Shown here: piece by piece, positions 23,659-32,364 of the stretch
How positions within the stretch are numbered: position 1 is the stretch's first letter
How the letters are laid out: each line of letters begins with the position of its first letter
Made by a program: the position numbers and the translations under genes
The notes under the pieces: model-generated
The model's input: only the letters and a program-made list of their open reading frames with translations
The model's database searches: none
What the model was told of the DNA's origin: nothing
DNA from: Nitrospinaceae bacterium
GTDB lineage: Bacteria; Nitrospinota; Nitrospinia; Nitrospinales; Nitrospinaceae
Direction: 5' to 3'
NCBI GenBank assembly: GCA_029261535.1
Contig: JAJDBF010000017.1
Coordinates: 1-64,000 of the forward strand
Length of the DNA stretch: 64,000 nucleotides

Positions 23659-24108
23659 ATGAAAAAGAATTCCCTCAACCCTTACATTCCTTACGATAAA
23701 TCTCTCAGGGAAATGGCCCGAAAACTCCGCAGTAACTTAACGCCTGCGGAAATAAAGTTCTGGACGACACTCCGAATCATGCCCTTCTACAAGCAATATT
23801 ATTTCAATCGACAAAAACCTTTAGGAGGTTTTATCGTTGATTTTTATTGCCATAGCTTAAGACTTGTCATTGAAATTGATGGCGATACTCATAGCACAGA
23901 TTCTGCGGAGTCGTACGATCAAAAAAGGACTCGTTGGTTGGAAGATCAAGGGTTACAGGTAATTCGATTTTTGAATCATGATGTATTGAATGAGATCAAC
24001 GGTGTGATGGAAACACTGGAAAGAATTATTGAAAAAATATTAGCGGAAGAATCCCCCCAGCCCCCTTCCCTTCGGCAAGCTCAGGACAGGCTCCGAAGGG
24101 GGAGCTAA
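23659..24108 (+). CDS. DUF559 (Vsr-like endonuclease fold) protein with repeat-derived tail
   Basis: Residues 10-125 fit the DUF559 family: ARKLRSNLTPAEIKFWTTLR, then FYKQYYFNRQKPLGGFIVDF, VIEIDGDTHSTD and LEDQGLQVIRFLNHDVLNEI. The Asp and Glu of FIVDF and EIDGDTH form the nuclease-like active site of the restriction-endonuclease fold; the cellular role of the family is unclear. The gene is more AT-rich than the cytochromes before it, suggesting transfer. The last 20 residues (PPSLRQAQDRLRRGS) are encoded by an R3-type repeat, 24055-24105, so the true C-terminus has been replaced or extended by it. Confidence 0.85.
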   Translation: MKKNSLNPYIPYDKSLREMARKLRSNLTPAEIKFWTTLRIMPFYKQYYFNRQKPLGGFIVDFYCHSLRLVIEIDGDTHSTDSAESYDQKRTRWLEDQGLQVIRFLNHDVLNEINGVMETLERIIEKILAEESPQPPSLRQAQDRLRRGS

Positions 24109-24177
24109 AATCTCGCCTTGGACTTTGATTTTAGGGGTATGCAAAATCCTACTCACCAACGCATCGAGTAACTGCTG

Positions 24178-25851
24178 TTACTGAATCGTGAGTTTTTTAT
24201 ATTTCGACCGCCGGTTTTCTTCGCGTCCGCCCAGTTCTTTTTTGCGGAACTGTTGATACTCTTCAAAATTCCCTTCAAACCAGCGCACTTTATTTTCGCC
24301 CTCGAACACCAGCAGGTGGGTGCAGATGCGGTCGAGGAAAAAACGGTCATGGCTGATGACCAGCACACAGCCGTTGAAGTTGAGGATCGCGTTTTCCAGA
24401 TTGCTCAGCGTGGTGACATCGAGGTCGTTGGTCGGTTCATCAAGCAACAGCACATTACCGGAGCGGCGCAGGAGTTTGGCGAGGTGCACGCGGTTGCGTT
24501 CGCCGCCGGACAGTTTACCGACTTCTTTTTGCTGATCGGTGCCGCGAAAATTAAAACGCGACACGTAAGCCCGCGCTTTCAATTTGCGCCCGGCGATTTC
24601 AATTTCCTCATCGCCTTGCGTGATTTCCTCGAACACCGTTTTCTCCGCCGACAAGTTGTGCCGGTTCTGATCGACATAGGACAGCACCACGCTCGAACCG
24701 ACCTCAAGTGTGCCGGTGTCGGGTGTGTCTTCGCCAACGATCATGCGGAACAGCGTGGTCTTGCCGGTGCCGTTGGGTCCGATCAATCCCACAATAGCCC
24801 CGCGCGGAACCGAGAAGTCGAGCCCTTCCATCAGCGGATTGCCCTTGAAGCCTTTGCCAAGGTTTTCTGCGACGATGACTTTCTCACCTAAGTTGGGGCC
24901 GGGCTGAATCTGAATGTCGAGAGAGTTATCGTCTGCGGCTTGCTGGCTTTGCGTCAGTTTTTCGTAATCGCTGATGCGGTTTTTATTCTTGCCGCGACGA
25001 CCGGCCGGAGTGGCACGAATCCATTCGAGCTCTTTCTCCAATCGTTTTTGCAGGCCGGAAGCTGACTTTTCTTTTTGTCGCAAACGCTCTGCTTTTTGTT
25101 CCAGCCAGGAGGAGTAGTTGCCTTCAAACGGAATGCCGCGTCCATTGTCGAGTTCTAGAATCCATTTGGTGATGTTGTCGAGGAAGTAGCGGTCATGCGT
25201 CGAGACCAGCACATTGCCCGGATATTCCTTGAGCGTATTTTCCAGCCACTGCACCGTCTCCGCATCGAGATGATTGGTCGGCTCATCGAGTAACAGGATG
25301 TCCGGCTTCTGCAAAAGCAACCGACACAACGCAACGCGCCGTGCTTCCCCGCCAGAGAGTGTTCCCGCCACCTGGTCATCCGCCGGCAGAACGAGCGCAT
25401 CCATCGCGATTTCCACTTGCCGGTCCAGCTCCCAGCCGTTGACCGCATCGATTTCATCCTGCAGTCGTCCCATTTTTTCCATGGCCTTTTCCATCTCGTC
25501 ATCTTCCATCGGATTGGCCATGCTGGCACTGACATCGTTGAATTCATCGATCATTTTTTTGATTTCGCCGAATGCTTCCTCTACGACCTGCCGGACCGTT
25601 TTGTCAGCATCGAGGTTGGGCTCCTGATGTAAATAACCAATGCGCGTTCCCTTGAGTGGCTCGGCGCGGCCTTCGAAGTCCTTGTCCTCCTGCCCCATGA
25701 TGCGAAACAAGGTGGTTTTGCCGGAACCGTTTTCGCCGACGATACCGATATTGGCTCCGTGGTAAAAACTGAGGTTGATATTTTCCAGAACTTTTTTATG
25801 TCCGTAGGTTTTTGTGAGTTGACTGATTGAGAAAATGTATTCGCCTGCCAT
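24178..25851 (-). CDS. ettA: ABC-F ATPase EttA, translational throttle
   Basis: A soluble ATPase with two ABC domains and no membrane part; EttA binds the ribosomal E site and gates the first peptide bond by ATP/ADP ratio. Walker A motifs are GIVGENGSGKTTLFRI (near 36) and GLIGPNGTGKTTLFRM (near 345). Signature motifs are LSGGEARRVALCRLL and LSGGERNRVHLAKLL, and the Walker B segments are DILLLDEPTNHLDAETV and NVLLLDEPTNDLDVTTL. An arm insertion in domain 1 and the P-site-tRNA-interacting linker (about 240-300, Lys/Arg/Glu-rich) are present. The length of 557 agrees with EttA. Confidence 0.95.
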   Translation of the reverse strand: MAGEYIFSISQLTKTYGHKKVLENINLSFYHGANIGIVGENGSGKTTLFRIMGQEDKDFEGRAEPLKGTRIGYLHQEPNLDADKTVRQVVEEAFGEIKKMIDEFNDVSASMANPMEDDEMEKAMEKMGRLQDEIDAVNGWELDRQVEIAMDALVLPADDQVAGTLSGGEARRVALCRLLLQKPDILLLDEPTNHLDAETVQWLENTLKEYPGNVLVSTHDRYFLDNITKWILELDNGRGIPFEGNYSSWLEQKAERLRQKEKSASGLQKRLEKELEWIRATPAGRRGKNKNRISDYEKLTQSQQAADDNSLDIQIQPGPNLGEKVIVAENLGKGFKGNPLMEGLDFSVPRGAIVGLIGPNGTGKTTLFRMIVGEDTPDTGTLEVGSSVVLSYVDQNRHNLSAEKTVFEEITQGDEEIEIAGRKLKARAYVSRFNFRGTDQQKEVGKLSGGERNRVHLAKLLRRSGNVLLLDEPTNDLDVTTLSNLENAILNFNGCVLVISHDRFFLDRICTHLLVFEGENKVRWFEGNFEEYQQFRKKELGGREENRRSKYKKLTIQ

Positions 25852-25877
25852 GATGTTTGAGTTCTCTTGGAAAGAAG

Positions 25878-26525
25878 TTAAGGAGTGCGGTAGAGGACAA
25901 AGTCCAGGTCGTCGCGATAGATGATTGTGATCGTGCGGGTTTCGGCCAACCAGTTCAAAGTGCCGTGACCGTAAAATCCGATGTGAGTTGGATCGTTTTT
26001 ATAATACCAGCCGCTAAATTTTTCAAGATCGGGCTTGCCGTTGGACTCCGGGTAAAACCGGGTCATGATGGCAAGAGTCCCTCCCGGTTTCAGAACATCC
26101 AGTATGCGGTCGATTTCGATTGCCGGGCACTCCAGGTGCTCGAAAGTTTCGGTTGAGATGACGATATCAAATCGCCGACCCGTGTGCCACTCCGGGAAAA
26201 AGAATTTATCATAGACCGAAGCGGTGTAGCCCCGCCTTGTCAGCAGGGTTTGCAGAACCGGTTCATAGCCGCAACCAAAATCCAGCACCGCGCCCGACTT
26301 CGGACCGTGCTCCTTGAGCAGGTCCAGCTTGGTGGTGAACATGCGGACGTAGCCCTCGTTGTCCAGACTGTTCTCATGTTCGAGATAGCGTTTCTTCTCC
26401 TCATGGGGAGAAAGGTGATGACTTGAAGGAACAAAAATGTATTGGCAGTGAGGGCAGAGAAAAAAGTCGCGTCCCCGCGATTGATGAAACCTATTGGCCA
26501 GGCCAGCGCAAAGCGGACAAATCAT
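25878..26525 (-). CDS. SAM-dependent methyltransferase with N-terminal zinc ribbon
   Basis: The ribbon ICPLCAGLANR to FFLCPHCQYIF (two CXXC pairs, residues 2-30) precedes a class I methyltransferase domain with AVLDFGCGYEPVLQTLLTRR and DIVISTETFEHLECPAIEID, then LKPGGTLAIMTRFYP. Related ribbon methyltransferases act on small molecules, cell-surface sugars or lipids. The open frame extends to 26594, but those 23 residues come from an R3 repeat (CTTTGCATAACTCG region), so I start at the ATG at 26525. No clear ribosome site is seen. Substrate unknown. Confidence 0.8.
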   Translation of the reverse strand: MICPLCAGLANRFHQSRGRDFFLCPHCQYIFVPSSHHLSPHEEKKRYLEHENSLDNEGYVRMFTTKLDLLKEHGPKSGAVLDFGCGYEPVLQTLLTRRGYTASVYDKFFFPEWHTGRRFDIVISTETFEHLECPAIEIDRILDVLKPGGTLAIMTRFYPESNGKPDLEKFSGWYYKNDPTHIGFYGHGTLNWLAETRTITIIYRDDLDFVLYRTP

Positions 26526-26559
26526 TCGGCGATTGTGCCATATTTGCCCGACGTTGGTA

Positions 26560-26738
26560 AGGAGAGCTTTGCATAACTCGAAAATTAAAAGCAAAGGCGA
26601 GATTCTTCACTTCGTTCAGAATGACATTGCGGTGGTTTAAAGTGTCACCCTGAGCCGATAGCCTGTCCTGAGCTTGTCGAAGGAAAGGGGGCTTCCACTT
26701 TTCTGTCCCTCAAGAAGCACTTATGCAAAGGTCGCCTT
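26560..26738. mobile_element. R3 MITE-like element, short form
   Basis: Left end GGAGAGCTTTGCATAA and right end TTATGCAAAGGTCGCC are near-perfect inverted copies. Inside are AGGCGAGATTCTTCACTTCG, TGTCACCCTGAGCCGATAGC and TGTCCCTCAAGAAGCAC. No ORF inside could encode a transposase. Confidence 0.75.
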
Positions 26739-26742
26739 GGCA

Positions 26743-26940
26743 AGGAGAGCTTTGCATAACCTTGAAACTTATATTCCCCTCCTTCGGAAGGAGGGGATAC
26801 AGGGGAGGTTGTATTGATGACCCCTCCCATACCCTCCCCTTGCAAGGGGAGGGATAATTAAACACGGTTTATTGTTTAACCACACGGTTAGTTGAGAATC
26901 CCGTTTTTGATTTTTGACTTATGCAAAGGTCGCCTTGGCA
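26743..26940. mobile_element. R3 MITE-like element, long form
   Basis: It starts AGGAGAGCTTTGCATAAC and ends GACTTATGCAAAGGTCGCC. The centre has CCCCTCCTTCGGAAGGAGGG and CCTCCCCTTGCAAGGGGAGG, both perfect palindromes, and TTAAACACGGTTTATTG. It is the inverse of the element at 50050-50258, which I judge over 80 percent identical by eye. It lies tail to head with the short-form element. Confidence 0.75.
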
Positions 26941-27061
26941 AGAGGTGTTGTGTCGGCGGAACATTTTATTAATTGGAAAACGCTCATGGAGAGGGCTATA
27001 ATTCATCCTGCTCCATCCGAGCATTGCAAAATTTTACTCTCCCCATCAATCAGGAAATGAA

Positions 27062-27634
27062 ATGGTAGCTTACGTCAACGGCAACGGCATTCGCCCCGGA
27101 TATGTCATCGTCTATAATAAGGAACTGTATCGCGTGATGACGGCGGAGCACCGCACACCGGGCAACAAGCGGGCTTTTTGTCAGGCCAAGTTGCGCAATC
27201 TCTCCAATGGCAACCAGACCGAGGTCAAGTTCCGCGCGGATGAACAGGTGGAACGCGCCGCTCTGGAGCAGACCGAAATGGAATACCTGTATCAGGACAC
27301 TTCCGGCTACTGTTTTATGAACTCTGAAACCTATGACCAGTTGTTTCTTGATGAAAGTGTCGTCGAAACGGTGAAACCTTATCTTCTACCCAACACTAAA
27401 GTGGTGGTCGAATTCCATGAGGAAAAGCCGCTCGGAATTTCCCTTCCGGAAACGGTTGAGTTGATCATCACCGATACCGAGCCTCCACTTAAAGGCGCGA
27501 CCGCTTCCGGCAGTGGCAAGCCTGCGACCCTGGAAACGGGCCTGGTGGTCACCGTCCCCAACTTCATCGAGATCGGAGAAAAAGTGAAAGTTTCAACCAC
27601 CTCCGGTCAGTATCAGGAACGCGCCAAAAGCTAA
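27062..27634 (+). CDS. efp: Elongation factor P, variant at the modified-lysine position
   Basis: EF-P enters the ribosomal E site and relieves stalling at consecutive prolines. The three beta domains are recognisable: KOW-like 1-65, OB 70-130 and the C-terminal OB with GSGKPATLETGLVVTVPNFI and TTSGQYQERAK. At the loop that normally reads PGKGQAF, with the lysine that EpmA, rhamnosylation or hydroxylation systems modify, this protein reads TPGNKRAF. Asn35 takes the place of the lysine and Lys36 follows it. I recall similar PGNKR loops from some other phyla. The gene stands alone between repeat-filled gaps, with an AGGAAATGA context at its start. Confidence 0.93.
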   Translation: MVAYVNGNGIRPGYVIVYNKELYRVMTAEHRTPGNKRAFCQAKLRNLSNGNQTEVKFRADEQVERAALEQTEMEYLYQDTSGYCFMNSETYDQLFLDESVVETVKPYLLPNTKVVVEFHEEKPLGISLPETVELIITDTEPPLKGATASGSGKPATLETGLVVTVPNFIEIGEKVKVSTTSGQYQERAKS

Positions 27635-28115
27635 ATCCTCCACGGACCTTGCGCACGACTAACGGACCTTGCGGGTGCTCCGCGCACGGCGAGCGAGGAC
27701 CTCGCGGTCGGCGACGTAAAACCAGCCCGGCAATAACACAGGTGTTTTAATACACCCCTCGCTGGAACCAGATCTCGGACCTCGCGGTGTCGGCGGACGG
27801 CAGGCAGAAAAACCACCGTATGTCATTCTGAATGAAGCGGAGCGGAGTGAAGAATCTCGCCTTTGCTTTTGAATTTTGGGTTAGCTCTTTAAGAGTTTGC
27901 CCGTTAGCCCACCGCAAGGTGGGATACCAGTTAAATTTCCCGCCTACGCCCTGCAGTTCAAGTCTTTGAAGCCCAAGGTGTTATTCTTTTTTTTGATGGA
28001 TTGAATTGGCGCACATTTCCTAGTAAACTAGACGGACGTTCTGTTAATCGTGACGGAAACGCAAGGCCGGTTCACCGACCTCCCCCCGTTTGACACATCA
28101 TTAGGAAACTCACCC
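27635..28115. repeat. Gap packed with R1, R2 and R3 repeat pieces
   Basis: 27640-27710 R1-type hairpins (ACCTTGCGGGTGCTCCGCG and ACCTCGCGGTCGGCG). 27716-27775 an R2 core in reverse sense, CCGGCAATAACACAGGTG. 27818-27880 the R3 words TGTCATTCTGAATGAAGCGG and GAATCTCGCCTTTGCTTTTG. 27893-27927 a reversed R1 end with CCCACCGCAAGGTGGG. From 27940 to 28115 the sequence is unique and includes the tolQ upstream region. Confidence 0.65.
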
Positions 28116-28865
28116 ATGCCTGAAATTGGTTCCGTAGCCCCGCTAAGTATTATAGACATGATTATGCGATCCAGTTGGGTTGCGCAGGCGGTCCTGCTTG
28201 TTCTGCTCATATTTTCCATTGTTTCGTGGGCCATCATCTTCAGCAAATGGGCCGGGTATCGCCGAGCCCGCAAGGAAGACAAAAAATTTCTCGATGTCTT
28301 TCACAAGAGTGAAAGTCTCACCAACATTTACAACCTGTCGCGCGAGCTGAAACACAGCCCGGTGGCACGTGTCTTTCTTACCGGTTACCACGAGTTGTAT
28401 GTCTTTCAGGAAATGGCGCGCGAAGAAAGGCAAAACGGGTCCGACGTGTTGAGTGCAGTCGACCTCAAAGGCATTGAGCTTGCGCTCAACAAAGCCGTCA
28501 ATCGTGAAGTGGAGCGTCTGTCCAGCAAGCTTGATGTGCTGGCAACGACCGGTAGCACCACGCCATTCATTGGATTGTTCGGCACGGTCTGGGGCATCAT
28601 GGCCTCCTTCCGCGTGATTGGCGTGAAAGGTTCCGCCAGCATTGGTGGCGTGGCACCAGGCATCGCCGAGGCTCTCATCGCAACCGCCGCCGGACTCCTC
28701 GCCGCTATCCCGGCAGTTATTTTTTACAACTTGCTGAACAACAAGGTGCGCATTCTGGGTGGGGTGATGGACGATTTCGCCCGCGACTTTGCTTTCATGG
28801 CCGAGAAAAATTTTATGGAGCCGAAAGTGCACCGCCGTCCTGAAAAAGAAATGTCGGTGGAATGA
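28116..28865 (+). CDS. tolQ: TolQ, proton channel subunit of the Tol-Pal system
   Basis: TolQ and TolR form the inner-membrane motor that uses the proton gradient to energise TolA during envelope constriction. TM1 is near residues 18-40 (VAQAVLLVLLIFSIVSWAII). The MotA/TolQ/ExbB core follows, with TTGSTTPFIGLFGTVWGIMA and then IAEALIATAAGLLAAIPAVI, holding TM2 and TM3 and the conserved polar residues facing the channel. The frame is open from a GTG at 28050; I prefer the ATG at 28116, preceded by AGGAAA. The stop overlaps tolR by four bases. Confidence 0.93.
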   Translation: MPEIGSVAPLSIIDMIMRSSWVAQAVLLVLLIFSIVSWAIIFSKWAGYRRARKEDKKFLDVFHKSESLTNIYNLSRELKHSPVARVFLTGYHELYVFQEMAREERQNGSDVLSAVDLKGIELALNKAVNREVERLSSKLDVLATTGSTTPFIGLFGTVWGIMASFRVIGVKGSASIGGVAPGIAEALIATAAGLLAAIPAVIFYNLLNNKVRILGGVMDDFARDFAFMAEKNFMEPKVHRRPEKEMSVE

Positions 28866-29266
28866 TGCGCCGTCGCGACTATCGATTAATGGCTGAGATC
28901 AATGTCACGCCTCTGGTGGATGTCATGCTGGTCCTGCTGGTGATCTTCATGATCACGGCACCGCTGATGCAACACGGCATCGATATCGAATTACCACAGG
29001 AAACCACGTCCGCCGTTCAGGTGTCGGACAAGACTCCGACCATTTCACTAAAACCCAACCGGTCGATTTACTGGAACAAGGACGAAGTGACCACCCTGCC
29101 GAACCTGACAGAAAAACTGAAGAGCTACCAGGCCTCCAAAAAGAACGGAGCTATTTATTTCCGCGCAGACCAGGCACTGGAATATGGATTTGTGATGAAA
29201 GTCATGGCCACCATCCGTCGTGCCGGGGTGCAGAACATCGGCATGATCACCGAACCTGAGCAATGA
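28862..29266 (+). CDS. tolR: TolR, proton channel partner of TolQ
   Basis: 134 residues with one transmembrane helix, EINVTPLVDVMLVLLVIFMI, that includes the essential Asp of the ExbD/TolR family (PLVDVMLV). The periplasmic ExbD domain has DKTPTISLKPN and YFRADQALEYG. It starts inside the tolQ stop (ATGA) and ends in the same way on tolA, so all three are translationally coupled. Between the ExbD and TolR subfamilies the gene order decides for TolR. Confidence 0.93.
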   Translation: MMRRRDYRLMAEINVTPLVDVMLVLLVIFMITAPLMQHGIDIELPQETTSAVQVSDKTPTISLKPNRSIYWNKDEVTTLPNLTEKLKSYQASKKNGAIYFRADQALEYGFVMKVMATIRRAGVQNIGMITEPEQ

Positions 29267-30651
29267 GTTACGCACAACCACAGCCGGTCTCACGTTACAA
29301 CGAGATGCTGGTCACGTCGGTTTTTGTTCATTGCCTGATTTTGGGGACCATTATGTTCCTACCCAAATCGGACTGGAAGAACAAGCTGATAAAACCTGCC
29401 ACCCTGCAGGTCCGATTTATAGAGAGCCCGGTTGCGACACCGTCAAAACCTGTTCCACAGAAACAGGTCGAATCCAAAGTAGAGAAGGTGAGCAAACCTC
29501 CACCCCCGCTGGCGAAAAAAGAAGTCAAGCCGACTTTGAAAAAAGCGGTTACGGTGAAGCCGCAAAAAAAAGTGGCGGTGACAAAACAGAGCAAAGTAAA
29601 ACAGCCAAAACCGGTCATAAAAAAACTCGTAAAACCTGTAGCAACACCAAAAAAACCACCGGCTCGTTCTGTGCAAAAACCGCTCGCGAAATCCGCTCCG
29701 GCTCCTGTTCCTACTGTGGTGCCGCCGGTTTCTCCATCCAAGAATTTGTTTAAAGAACTGGATCAGGTGGCTGTTTTACCCAGGAAAAAAGCGACACCGG
29801 TTAAGCCAAAAAAAATCGATACCTTTCTGGAGGAACAGGTTCGGGAACTGGAAGCACTTAAATCCTCTTCCGTACCGACCAAAGTAATTCAAAGAACTCC
29901 GCTGGCAACACCGACACTTAAAAAAATCCCGCAGTCCTCGGGTGCGCCGACGGAACAACATAAGGAATTTGAAAAGTTACTGACGACAGAAGCCAGGGCC
30001 CGTCCATCCGTTGCGCCGGGTAAGCCTTTGCCGGGTCCTCAGCTGACGGATGAACTGGAGTCGATCTCCCAGTTAAAGGCCAAGCGGACGGTGGCCCCTT
30101 CAACGGTGTCGATACCGAAAACAATGCCGGGGCAGGTAAACACCGCGCCGACTCAGGAATTGGAAAGTATTAAACAGGAACTGGCGGCCCTCAAGCAGGG
30201 AGATATCAAGGTAGATATCAAAGTGGGGGCACCCGCAAATAAGGATTCCGCTCCTGCATTTAAAAGCCAGACCCGGGGGCTGAGCGCGCTGGACCCCACA
30301 AAAAATTATGTCGTTGCCACTCTGCCGCAGAGGTTGAGTAAACCCTTGCCAGGAGGATCCCCTGAGGCGGACAAACTCTCGGAATACGTGGCGGCCATTC
30401 AGGAAAAAGTTTACAGTAACTGGAAAAGCCCGGTCGGTGCCGAACACAATCAGGTGAAGGCATCTTTTGTGGTTTTTCCGGTGGGCAAAATAGATCGCCC
30501 GTCCCTGGTACAAAGCTCCGGAAACGAAGTGCTGGACAGTCTTGCGCTTCGGGCCATCAGTGCCTCCGAACCGTTCCCTCCATTCCCCAAGGAATTGAAG
30601 GAACCCAACCTTCACATCGTCGTCCACTTCCGCTATGTCTATCAAGAATAA
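29263..30651 (+). CDS. tolA: TolA/TonB-like energy-transducing protein
   Basis: One N-terminal transmembrane helix, MLVTSVFVHCLILGTIMFLP, then a long Pro/Lys-rich segment (about 45-200, many KPVPK and AKKEVK blocks) that spans the periplasm. A less ordered middle part follows, and a C-terminal TonB/TolA domain lies at about 370-462 (YVAAIQEKVYSNWKSPVGAE, LDSLALRAISASEPFPPFP). This domain should contact Pal and TolB in the outer membrane. Its place between tolR and tolB argues for TolA rather than TonB. The 3' end overlaps tolB by 17 bases. Confidence 0.88.
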   Translation: MSYAQPQPVSRYNEMLVTSVFVHCLILGTIMFLPKSDWKNKLIKPATLQVRFIESPVATPSKPVPQKQVESKVEKVSKPPPPLAKKEVKPTLKKAVTVKPQKKVAVTKQSKVKQPKPVIKKLVKPVATPKKPPARSVQKPLAKSAPAPVPTVVPPVSPSKNLFKELDQVAVLPRKKATPVKPKKIDTFLEEQVRELEALKSSSVPTKVIQRTPLATPTLKKIPQSSGAPTEQHKEFEKLLTTEARARPSVAPGKPLPGPQLTDELESISQLKAKRTVAPSTVSIPKTMPGQVNTAPTQELESIKQELAALKQGDIKVDIKVGAPANKDSAPAFKSQTRGLSALDPTKNYVVATLPQRLSKPLPGGSPEADKLSEYVAAIQEKVYSNWKSPVGAEHNQVKASFVVFPVGKIDRPSLVQSSGNEVLDSLALRAISASEPFPPFPKELKEPNLHIVVHFRYVYQE

Positions 30652-31981
30652 TAAATCCCATCTGACTTCCCTGTGTTTGTTTGTTGCCCTCTTACTCAAT
30701 GCCTCATGGGCCATTGCGCAGTCTGATGTCCTCATTGATCTTTCGATGAAGACGCAGTCGGAGGTGCGCATTGCCGTCCCCGAATTTGTTCAGTTAAAAG
30801 GTAGTAATGATTCCAGCGGCGTGGGTCGCGAAGGCCGTGAAATTTTAGAAAACGACCTTAAGTTGTTCGAGTTGTTTCTGCCTGTACGGCACAGTGTGTA
30901 CCGTGCACAGGCGACGCGCGAGCGCAACTCCGGCAAAGTCGATTATGGCGAATGGAACGGGCTCGGCGTGCAATGGTTGATCAAGGCGCAGTATCAGGTG
31001 AATGGTGCCGACAATAATGTTTTCATCTTCCGTTTGTACGATGTGGTCAACGAGCGGTTCATCGTTGGCAAGCGTTACCGGGGCAAACGCCCGTGGGTGA
31101 GGCGCATGATGCACCGTTTCGCCGATGAGGTGATGGAACAATTGACCGGCAAACGGGGCGTGGCGGAAACGCAGATCGCCTTTCTCGCTCAGCAGGGAAC
31201 CAGCGGCAAGGAAATGTATGTGGTGGATTTCGACGGCTACAATCTGAAGAAAGTGACGCGGGAGCAGGCGGTCATGCTGGCACCCGACTGGTCGCCGGAT
31301 GGCAAGGCCATCGTGTTCACTTCCTTTCGCGATCATAACCCGGACCTGGTGATGGTCGACCGTTCCGGCAAAAAGCGAAAAGTATTACTGCAACTGCCCG
31401 GCCTCAACAGCGCGCCAGCCTGGTCACCGGACGGCGAAAAAATTGCGCTGGTGCTCAGCAAGGATCAAAACTCAGAGATTTATCTGCTCGACAAGTTTGC
31501 CAATCTGAAACGACTCACCAAACATTTCAATATCGACACCTCCCCCTCCTGGTCGCCGGACGGAAAAAAAATCGCGTTTGCCTCCGACCGGTCAGGCACC
31601 GGGGCACCGCAGATTTTTATTATGGATGCCCGTTTGGGCGATAGAAATGGAGTGAAGCGCATTACCTTTTCTGCAAATTACAATGACAACCCCGCCTGGT
31701 CGCCGGGAGGAGACAAAATTGCCTACACCGCATTGGTGAAACGCCGGTTTCAGGTCAAGATTTATGATCTCGACAAAAAGAAGACCTACGACCTGACCAC
31801 GGGCAGGGGAAATAAAGAGGCTCCGGCCTGGTCGCCGGATGGACAATTTGTCGCTTTCCGGGTTGAGCAGGGAGGAAAGTCAGCTATTCACATAAAACGG
31901 GTGGGTTCCAAGAAAAGTCGCGCCCTGACTTTTGCCCCGCTGGCGGCATTGAGTCCGACTTGGTCTCCCTACTCGCGTTAA
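30635..31981 (+). CDS. tolB: TolB, periplasmic beta-propeller of the Tol-Pal system
   Basis: A signal peptide ends at WAIAQ. The N-terminal alpha/beta domain (about 25-160) has RIAVPEFVQLKG. The C-terminal six-bladed propeller shows repeated WSPDGKKIAF blocks: APDWSPDGKAIVFTSFRDHN, APAWSPDGEKIALVLSKDQN, SPSWSPDGKKIAFASDRSGT and APAWSPDGQFVAFRV. TolB binds Pal and releases it from peptidoglycan when engaged by TolA. The start overlaps tolA. The next gene, pal, follows after a 383-base leader. Confidence 0.95.
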   Translation: MSIKNNKSHLTSLCLFVALLLNASWAIAQSDVLIDLSMKTQSEVRIAVPEFVQLKGSNDSSGVGREGREILENDLKLFELFLPVRHSVYRAQATRERNSGKVDYGEWNGLGVQWLIKAQYQVNGADNNVFIFRLYDVVNERFIVGKRYRGKRPWVRRMMHRFADEVMEQLTGKRGVAETQIAFLAQQGTSGKEMYVVDFDGYNLKKVTREQAVMLAPDWSPDGKAIVFTSFRDHNPDLVMVDRSGKKRKVLLQLPGLNSAPAWSPDGEKIALVLSKDQNSEIYLLDKFANLKRLTKHFNIDTSPSWSPDGKKIAFASDRSGTGAPQIFIMDARLGDRNGVKRITFSANYNDNPAWSPGGDKIAYTALVKRRFQVKIYDLDKKKTYDLTTGRGNKEAPAWSPDGQFVAFRVEQGGKSAIHIKRVGSKKSRALTFAPLAALSPTWSPYSR

Positions 31982-32364
31982 TAAAAGAGCGCGAAAATCA
32001 AACTTTTTGAAAAAGCAGGGCCTTTTTGCCAACTTACATTTACACAAGAAATAAATATGTTGCACAGAAAGGCTTGTACGAAACCCCGAATTGCTTTAAA
32101 ATAATGAGTAGGTAATCCGCAACTCTTTGAATTAATTGCTTGATATGAATCCCCAAAGAAAGGGTGGCGCGAAGGGTCCGAACTCCGGACTGAGGAATTG
32201 AATAAAATAAAATTGTTTAAAATTTGTTTAAATTAATATTTCGAATTTTAAGGTCATCGGGTTCCAGGTTCGGTTTCCATTACCTCAGGTTGGGTTCCTG
32301 AGGTTGAGGAAAACCTGCCCTATTGAATTTCCAACTTTCCAATTTTCAAAGAGGTCCAAAAGCT
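31982..32364. promoter_or_regulatory. Long AT-rich leader upstream of pal with two hairpins
   Basis: No ORF. GTCCGAACTCCGGAC at about 32177-32191 and ACCTCAGGTTGGGTTCCTGAGGT at about 32282-32304 can fold as short hairpins. Between them lies an AT-rich block (about 32200-32255). The separate promoter that such a leader would give pal is expected, as pal must be made in large amounts. No riboswitch class is recognised. Confidence 0.45.

Noticed and set aside
29328-29753. Frames of 137-140 codons within tolA on both strands
   Set aside because: They result from the Pro/Lys-rich repeats in the TolA linker and have no family features.
31982-32364. Riboswitch upstream of pal
   Set aside because: The two hairpins are short and no conserved core of a known class could be matched by eye.
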